Shown here piece by piece: positions 12,114 to 16,471 of a stretch of 16,471 nucleotides of DNA. Each line of letters begins with the position of its first letter. The stretch's first letter is position 1. This stretch comes from an uncultured Frankiales bacterium (GTDB lineage Bacteria; Actinomycetota; Actinomycetes; Mycobacteriales; SCTD01). The stretch spans positions 1 through 16,471 of the forward strand of contig CAMLIA010000089.1 of NCBI GenBank assembly GCA_946479905.1. The letters run 5' to 3'. Under the pieces are notes generated by a model. It made no database searches. It was not told the DNA's origin and was given only the letters and a program-made list of their open reading frames with translations. The translations under genes and the position numbers were made by a program.

Positions 12114-12121
12114 AGGACGGG
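12114..12121 (+). promoter_or_regulatory. Ribosome binding site of the GH2-like gene
   Basis: AGGACGGG lies 9 nt before the ATG at 12131, in the 32-nt gap after the upstream stop. The gap shows no inverted repeat followed by T residues and no recognisable -35/-10 pair, so read-through from the operon is possible. A promoter inside the end of the preceding gene cannot be excluded. Confidence 0.45.
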
Positions 12122-12130
12122 TAATCGACC

Positions 12131-15100
12131 ATGCCTGACAGTTCAGTGATGCCTTGGCAGCTTCAGCCCGCCTCCGACCCCGACGTGCCACCTCGGCCGG
12201 AGGACTGGGTCCCGCTCACGGTCATAGACTCACCCCGCGCGCGGGTGGAGGCCCGGCCCTACCCGTCCGGTCCCGACCTGCCCGCGTGGACGAACGAGCT
12301 CGAGCCGGCCGGCATCGAGCGGGCGTGGTTCCGGCGAGGACTCGAGGTGCCCCGAGAGTGGGCCTCCCGGGCGGTGTGGCTCCGGTTCGGGATGATCGAG
12401 GGCTCCGCCCTGCTGTTCGTGAACGGCCAGGAGGTCGGGGAGCTGCACCGTCCTGCGTGGGAGGTCGACATCACGCACCTGGTGTCGCCGGGCGAGCCGG
12501 TGGAGGTGCTGGTCTACTGCGCCCGCGCCCACGGGGACGTGCGTGGTGGGGGGACGTCGGACCTGGTCGTGCCGCCTTTCCTGGAGGGCCGGGGCAAGAC
12601 GCGCAAGGCGCTGGGAGTCACCTACGACGCGGAGCTGTTCACCAGAGGCCGGGTGGCTTGGCTCGGCGCTCCCTTCGTGCTGTCACGCATCGAGGAGCGC
12701 GAGCTCGTCGTCGAGCTGGACGTCTTCGGCGACCTCCCCGAGGGGGCGCAGCTGTCGGCCTCGGTACGCGAGGCTGGTGCGAGCGACGTCGTCGCCGAGA
12801 TCACGGCCGCGCCGGCGGCCGTTGGGACGAACCGGCTCGTGGTTCCTTTCCCCGACGGGATCCCCTGGCAGCTCGAGGATCCGCATCTTTACGAGCTGGA
12901 CCTGGGCCTGCACAGCCGAGTCGACGAGCTCGACCGGGTCGACAACGTCCGCTTCGGGTTCCGCCATGTCAGCGTCGACGGCCGCCAGGTGCTGCTGAAC
13001 GGCCGGCGCTCGCGGTGGCGCTTCCGGGGCCCCTTCACGACGGATGTGCTGGTGGAGAACCCGCACATGGTCCGCTTCTACCGCGACATCGGCTACAACG
13101 TCTTCCAGATCCAGCCGAACCACGGGCACTGGTGGGCGGTGCACGCCTCGACGTACCAGATCCACGACGAGCAGCTGCTGGACTACTGCGACGCCGAGGG
13201 CATCGGCGTGACCCTGCCGCTGCCGCCGGCGGCCGGCGGGCCCGGCCCGGCTGTCGCCGTGCTCAGCGATCCGGCGACGGCCGCGCAGTACCGCGACGAG
13301 GTCGTCCGTTACCTGGAGCGGTACCGGAACCACCCCTGCATCCAGGCCTGGACGATCGCCATGAACGTCCTCGACGCCCCGACCTACGCGAACAACCTGT
13401 CGCCGCTGGGGATGGGCCAGGAGCCGACCGCTGCCCAGCTCGCCAACGAGCGGATCGCGGCGGTCACGGCGAGCATCGACATGGTCCACGAGCTCGACCC
13501 GTCGCGGCCCGTGTACGCGCACGCCGGTGGCAACCCGGGCGGTGACATCGCCAGCGGCAACCAACACCTGAACTTCATCCCGCTCTCCGAGCGGGAGGCG
13601 TGGCCGTCGCACTGGGCCGAGCACGGCGTCAAGCCGTGGGCCGCTGATGAGTTCTGCCAGCCGTACCTCGGCAACTTCGCGTTCAAGCGGTACATGGACA
13701 ACGGCTGGGTGCTCGACGTCAGCAACCCCGAGCTCGCCTTCACCGAGTTCGCCGCGATGGAGTACGGCGACTGGGCCTACCAGGTCGAGCCCGAGCAGCT
13801 TCGGCGCTCCCCCCGTGAAGGCATCGCGCACCTCGAGGTCTTCGGCCTCATGTACCTCGAGAGCCGGGGCTATGCCGGCCTCCCTGCGGTCGAGCGGTTC
13901 ATGGCCGACTACGGCCGCCGCACCCACCGGTCATGGCGGGCCTACGACGTGCAGGGCTGGGTCTCCTGGATCATCGAGTGGGGAGCTGGCGGCGGGCTGA
14001 CACCTCCTCCGACGGACGCGATCGTCGAGGCCTACACGGACACGCTGCAGCCGCTGCTCGTCTTCTGGAGCGGCGACCCGGAGCCCTACCGACGCGACCG
14101 CAACCTCATCGCCGCAGAGACCCTCACCAAGCGCATCACCGCCGTGTACGACGGGCCGGCCGAGTCACTGGACCTCGCTGTCGACTGGGTCGCCCGGGAC
14201 GGGGACGAGACCGTCCTCGGCAAGGGAAGTGCCCGGCTCGCTGTCGCCGCCGGCGGGATCGAGACGGTGCCCGTCGAGATCGGCCTTCCGGACGTGACGG
14301 CCAAGACGGACCTGACCGTCGAGCTCCAGGTGGCCGGTGCCGCGGGCCGGCCTGGCTGCTTCGACCGCATCGAGCTCCGGGTGTGGCCCCGACCGACGTC
14401 GCCCGTACGCCGGCTCGACGCGGTCACGCTCGTTGACCCCGCAGGCGAGTCCTCCTGGGTGCGTCGGTACGTCGGCAGCTGCAGGGGCAACGACGACGTG
14501 CTGGTTCTCGGACGCAAGGCGCTGGCGCACCTGGCCACCCTGCCGTTCACCGCGGACCAGGTCGCGCAGGGCTTGCGGGTGCTCGTCCTCGAGCAGCGAC
14601 CGGAGGACCTGCTGCGGCTCGGGTTCCGGGTGCAGGAGCGGGGGTGCAGGCATGCCTTTCTCCGCGAGCGGGACCACTACGTGCTCGCCGGGCTCGACGA
14701 CACCGACCTGTCGGACTGGCGGGGCGATGCCACCCTGCTGCCGCAGCACGCGCCGCCGCGCTACTGGCCGCACCGGCCGGTCGCGCTGGGCGCGTGGCCG
14801 CAGCGCACGGCGAGATGGGGCAACCACGGCAGCGTCGCGTCGGTGCTCATCGAGACCCCGCACCGCGGCAGCTTCCGGCCGCTGGTCGATGGCGAGTTCG
14901 ACCTGAGCTACAGCCCCCTGCTGGAGTGGCGCCACGGTCTCGGCAGTGTCGTGTTCTGCCAGCTGGACGTGACAGGTCGTACGGCGGAGGACCCGGTGGC
15001 GCGCCTGCTTGCCGAGCGCCTGGTGGGGTACCTGGCCGAGCCACTCGACGGCGTCGCCAAGGCGGTCTCCATCGAGGTCGACGGCCGGGTCGGGGACGTG

Positions 15101-16159
15101 CTTCGCAGCCTCGGCTTCGACCAGGACGGCGCCGAGGATGTGGTCCGCGTCGTCGATCTCGCCCACGCGGCAGAGGTCCTTCCTGAGACCGAGATGTCCG
15201 ACGGCTCAGTGCTCTTCGTGGCCGCGGGGAGTCCGAACGAGGCCGGCGCGGCCGCGATCGGGTTCGGCCCGCCGGAAGAGCTCACCGCCGCCGCCGCACT
15301 GGCGGACGTCGCCGTGGCGGGCGGGACTGTGGGCCCCGCCTTGCAGCGCTGGCGGCTGCCGTTGGTGGGGCACCGCACTGCCCACGGCTCGGTCCTGACC
15401 GAGGGGTATGTCGGGTGTGGGCACTGGGTCGCCTGCGGAGTTCCCATCGACGGTGCCGACGACGCCGACCCCACTGTGGGGCGGATCTCGAAGCTCCGGC
15501 TGAGGCAGCTCCACGGCCGGCTGCTGTCGTTCCTCGGGGTGCGCAGCGAGGCCGCTCTGGCGCAGCGGGTGACCACGCTGCTCGACGTACCGGGTACGAG
15601 CGCGGGCGACGGCACGCAGGCACGTGAGCTGCTCGTGGCCGACGTCGAGGTGGCCGGGCCGTACCCCGCAGACCTGGTCGCCGAGCCGGGCGAGGTGGAC
15701 CCGGCGGACTGGAAGAAGGTCAACCTGCTCCGCGCGTCCGGTGACGTGACCGGGTACGCCGACCAGCAGGTGGCCAACCACATCGACCTCGCCGCGGCAC
15801 TCGGAGTCCGCCCTCGCACGGGGGAGCAGGTGCTGGTCCGGGCCGCGATGAACGTGCTGAGGGACGAGCGGGTGACGGTCAGCCTGGAGGCCGACGCGAC
15901 GGTGGAGCTGTCGTTGGACGAGGCGGTCGTCGCCACGGGCGCCTCGGCCGACCCAATCTCCGTCGGGTCCGGCGCTCACACGCTGTGCGCGCGAGTCGTC
16001 GCCGGCGCCGAGGGGTGCTCGCTGTCGTGGACGTTCCGCGCAGAGGACGACACCCAGGCGGCGTACGAGTGGATGCTGCCGTACAACCCCGCCGGGTATC
16101 CGCTCTACGCCTCTCCGATGGCGGACAGCGAAGACCCGTACCTCTTCTACACCTGGTAG
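12131..16159 (+). CDS. Large GH2-like multidomain protein, probable glycoside hydrolase or derivative
   Basis: 1342 residues, no signal peptide or lipobox, so probably cytoplasmic. Domains in order: a GH2 sugar-binding jelly roll (about 28-190; WFRRGLEVP, LLFVNGQEVGELHRPAWEVDITH); an Ig-like sandwich (about 190-285); a TIM-barrel region (about 285-640) opened by VRFGFRHVSVDGRQVLLNGRR; a beta domain (about 660-750); an amidotransferase-like Rossmann region (about 760-950) containing WRGDATLLP and VVFCQLDVTGR; a poorly defined region; and a final jelly-roll-like domain from about 1193 (DWKKVN). In ordinary GH2 enzymes the acid/base Glu follows an Asn in the motif after NHPSI. Here NHPCIQAWTIAMNV places Asn412-Val413 there, so that Glu is missing. 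A nucleophile-like Glu507 is present in ADEFCQPY. The multi-domain layout recalls large GH2-related proteins of Planctomycetes, Verrucomicrobia and Lentisphaerae (from memory). Substrate unknown; hydrolysis by the usual mechanism is doubtful. ATG 12149 is an alternative start. Confidence 0.88.
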   Translation: MPDSSVMPWQLQPASDPDVPPRPEDWVPLTVIDSPRARVEARPYPSGPDLPAWTNELEPAGIERAWFRRGLEVPREWASRAVWLRFGMIEGSALLFVNGQEVGELHRPAWEVDITHLVSPGEPVEVLVYCARAHGDVRGGGTSDLVVPPFLEGRGKTRKALGVTYDAELFTRGRVAWLGAPFVLSRIEERELVVELDVFGDLPEGAQLSASVREAGASDVVAEITAAPAAVGTNRLVVPFPDGIPWQLEDPHLYELDLGLHSRVDELDRVDNVRFGFRHVSVDGRQVLLNGRRSRWRFRGPFTTDVLVENPHMVRFYRDIGYNVFQIQPNHGHWWAVHASTYQIHDEQLLDYCDAEGIGVTLPLPPAAGGPGPAVAVLSDPATAAQYRDEVVRYLERYRNHPCIQAWTIAMNVLDAPTYANNLSPLGMGQEPTAAQLANERIAAVTASIDMVHELDPSRPVYAHAGGNPGGDIASGNQHLNFIPLSEREAWPSHWAEHGVKPWAADEFCQPYLGNFAFKRYMDNGWVLDVSNPELAFTEFAAMEYGDWAYQVEPEQLRRSPREGIAHLEVFGLMYLESRGYAGLPAVERFMADYGRRTHRSWRAYDVQGWVSWIIEWGAGGGLTPPPTDAIVEAYTDTLQPLLVFWSGDPEPYRRDRNLIAAETLTKRITAVYDGPAESLDLAVDWVARDGDETVLGKGSARLAVAAGGIETVPVEIGLPDVTAKTDLTVELQVAGAAGRPGCFDRIELRVWPRPTSPVRRLDAVTLVDPAGESSWVRRYVGSCRGNDDVLVLGRKALAHLATLPFTADQVAQGLRVLVLEQRPEDLLRLGFRVQERGCRHAFLRERDHYVLAGLDDTDLSDWRGDATLLPQHAPPRYWPHRPVALGAWPQRTARWGNHGSVASVLIETPHRGSFRPLVDGEFDLSYSPLLEWRHGLGSVVFCQLDVTGRTAEDPVARLLAERLVGYLAEPLDGVAKAVSIEVDGRVGDVLRSLGFDQDGAEDVVRVVDLAHAAEVLPETEMSDGSVLFVAAGSPNEAGAAAIGFGPPEELTAAAALADVAVAGGTVGPALQRWRLPLVGHRTAHGSVLTEGYVGCGHWVACGVPIDGADDADPTVGRISKLRLRQLHGRLLSFLGVRSEAALAQRVTTLLDVPGTSAGDGTQARELLVADVEVAGPYPADLVAEPGEVDPADWKKVNLLRASGDVTGYADQQVANHIDLAAALGVRPRTGEQVLVRAAMNVLRDERVTVSLEADATVELSLDEAVVATGASADPISVGSGAHTLCARVVAGAEGCSLSWTFRAEDDTQAAYEWMLPYNPAGYPLYASPMADSEDPYLFYTW

Positions 16160-16162
16160 CGA

Positions 16163-16471
16163 TCAGACGGCGGGGACCTCGAGGGCGGCCACCGTGTGGG
16201 GCGGCACCTCGATGACGGCAGTGCCGCTCGGGTCGGTGGTGACCTCGCTCTGACGGAAGCTCACCGCGTCGGGGTGGTCGGCGTCGTTGCGGCTCCAGGG
16301 AGAGTCCGCCGCCAGCCAGCGCAGCCGACCGGTCGCGTTGGCAGGGAGGCCGGAGACCGTGACCTGGATCGGGTCGTGGAGGGTGCGGTTGGCGAGGAAG
16401 GTGGTCACGCCTGTCTGGTCGGCGGTGGCGGTGCTGGATGCTCGGGCCATCGCCTCCGTGCCACGGGTGCA
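16163..16471 (-). CDS. C-terminal fragment of an arabinofuranosidase-like glycoside hydrolase (runs off right edge)
   Basis: The minus-strand frame is open from the right edge to the TGA at 16165-16163, giving 102 codons. The in-frame ATG at 16450 is probably internal. The segment reads VTTFLANRTLHDPIQVTVSG, then NDADHPDAVSF, then a closing VPPHTVAALEVP. This strand pattern, with the Asn-Arg early, the N-x-x-x-x-PD-x-V turn and the final P-x-x-(S/T)-x-x-x-L strand, resembles the C-terminal beta-sandwich of GH51 alpha-L-arabinofuranosidases. That identity is tentative, because similar domains close other exo-glycosidases and the catalytic domain lies outside the window. The gene is convergent with the GH2-like gene, with only three bases (16160-16162) between the stops. 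The pairing of two carbohydrate-related genes suggests a polysaccharide-use locus starting here. Confidence 0.68.
   Translation of the reverse strand, partial: CTRGTEAMARASSTATADQTGVTTFLANRTLHDPIQVTVSGLPANATGRLRWLAADSPWSRNDADHPDAVSFRQSEVTTDPSGTAVIEVPPHTVAALEVPAV

Noticed and set aside
12099..12130. Possible terminator or promoter between the operon and the GH2-like gene
   Set aside because: The 32 bases show no stem-loop with a T run and no convincing -35/-10 pair; only a ribosome binding site can be supported.
12683..13927. 414-codon - strand frame opposite the GH2-like gene
   Set aside because: Antisense shadow with no recognisable motif; the + strand frame carries GH2 domain signatures through the same bases.

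Overview
The window is high-GC DNA with dense, mostly same-strand coding. Codon third positions are dominated by G and C, and there are GTG start options and 4-nt ATGA gene overlaps. The lipoproteins have actinobacterial-style lipoboxes. This points to an actinomycete (Actinomycetota). I cannot fix the genus from sequence alone. No tRNA, rRNA, CRISPR, insertion sequence or transposase is visible, and no stretch longer than about 35 bases lies between genes, so there is no substantial non-coding region.

Region 1 (left edge to 12098, all + strand) is one tightly packed candidate operon of six genes. In order they are: (i) a very large fusion of an MFS permease with two branched-chain-amino-acid-type ABC ATPase domains (LivF-like, then LivG-like); (ii) a DUF58 protein; (iii) a TgpA-like membrane protein whose transglutaminase fold has lost all three catalytic residues, and which carries an extra lipobox-bearing domain at its C-terminus; (iv) a lipoprotein of unknown family; (v) a family 5 (oligopeptide/nickel-type) solute-binding lipoprotein; (vi) a LivJ/LivK-like periplasmic-binding-fold protein on an N-terminal signal/anchor helix with a Pro/Gly linker. 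Four of the five junctions overlap by 1-4 nt. The junction before gene iv is a 5-nt gap with a good Shine-Dalgarno. This implies translational coupling and co-expression.

Region 2 (12131-16159, + strand) is a 1342-residue glycoside hydrolase family 2-like protein without a signal peptide. It starts only 32 nt after the operon, so it may be read through from it or may belong to a separate carbohydrate locus. Region 3 (16163 to the right edge, - strand) is the C-terminal end of a convergent gene. It resembles the C-terminal beta-sandwich of alpha-L-arabinofuranosidases, and its stop lies 3 nt from the stop of the GH2-like gene.

Working model (inference): genes i-vi encode a composite envelope machine. 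Two solute-binding proteins of different ABC classes and two or more outward-facing lipoprotein or membrane-anchored modules would serve a transporter in which an MFS domain is fused to a pair of Liv-type ATPases. The DUF58/pseudo-transglutaminase pair would act as scaffold or assembly factor rather than as enzymes. No LivH/LivM permease and no MoxR ATPase, the usual partners of these families, is seen in the window. They could lie upstream of the left edge. I do not recognise this gene combination as a described system.
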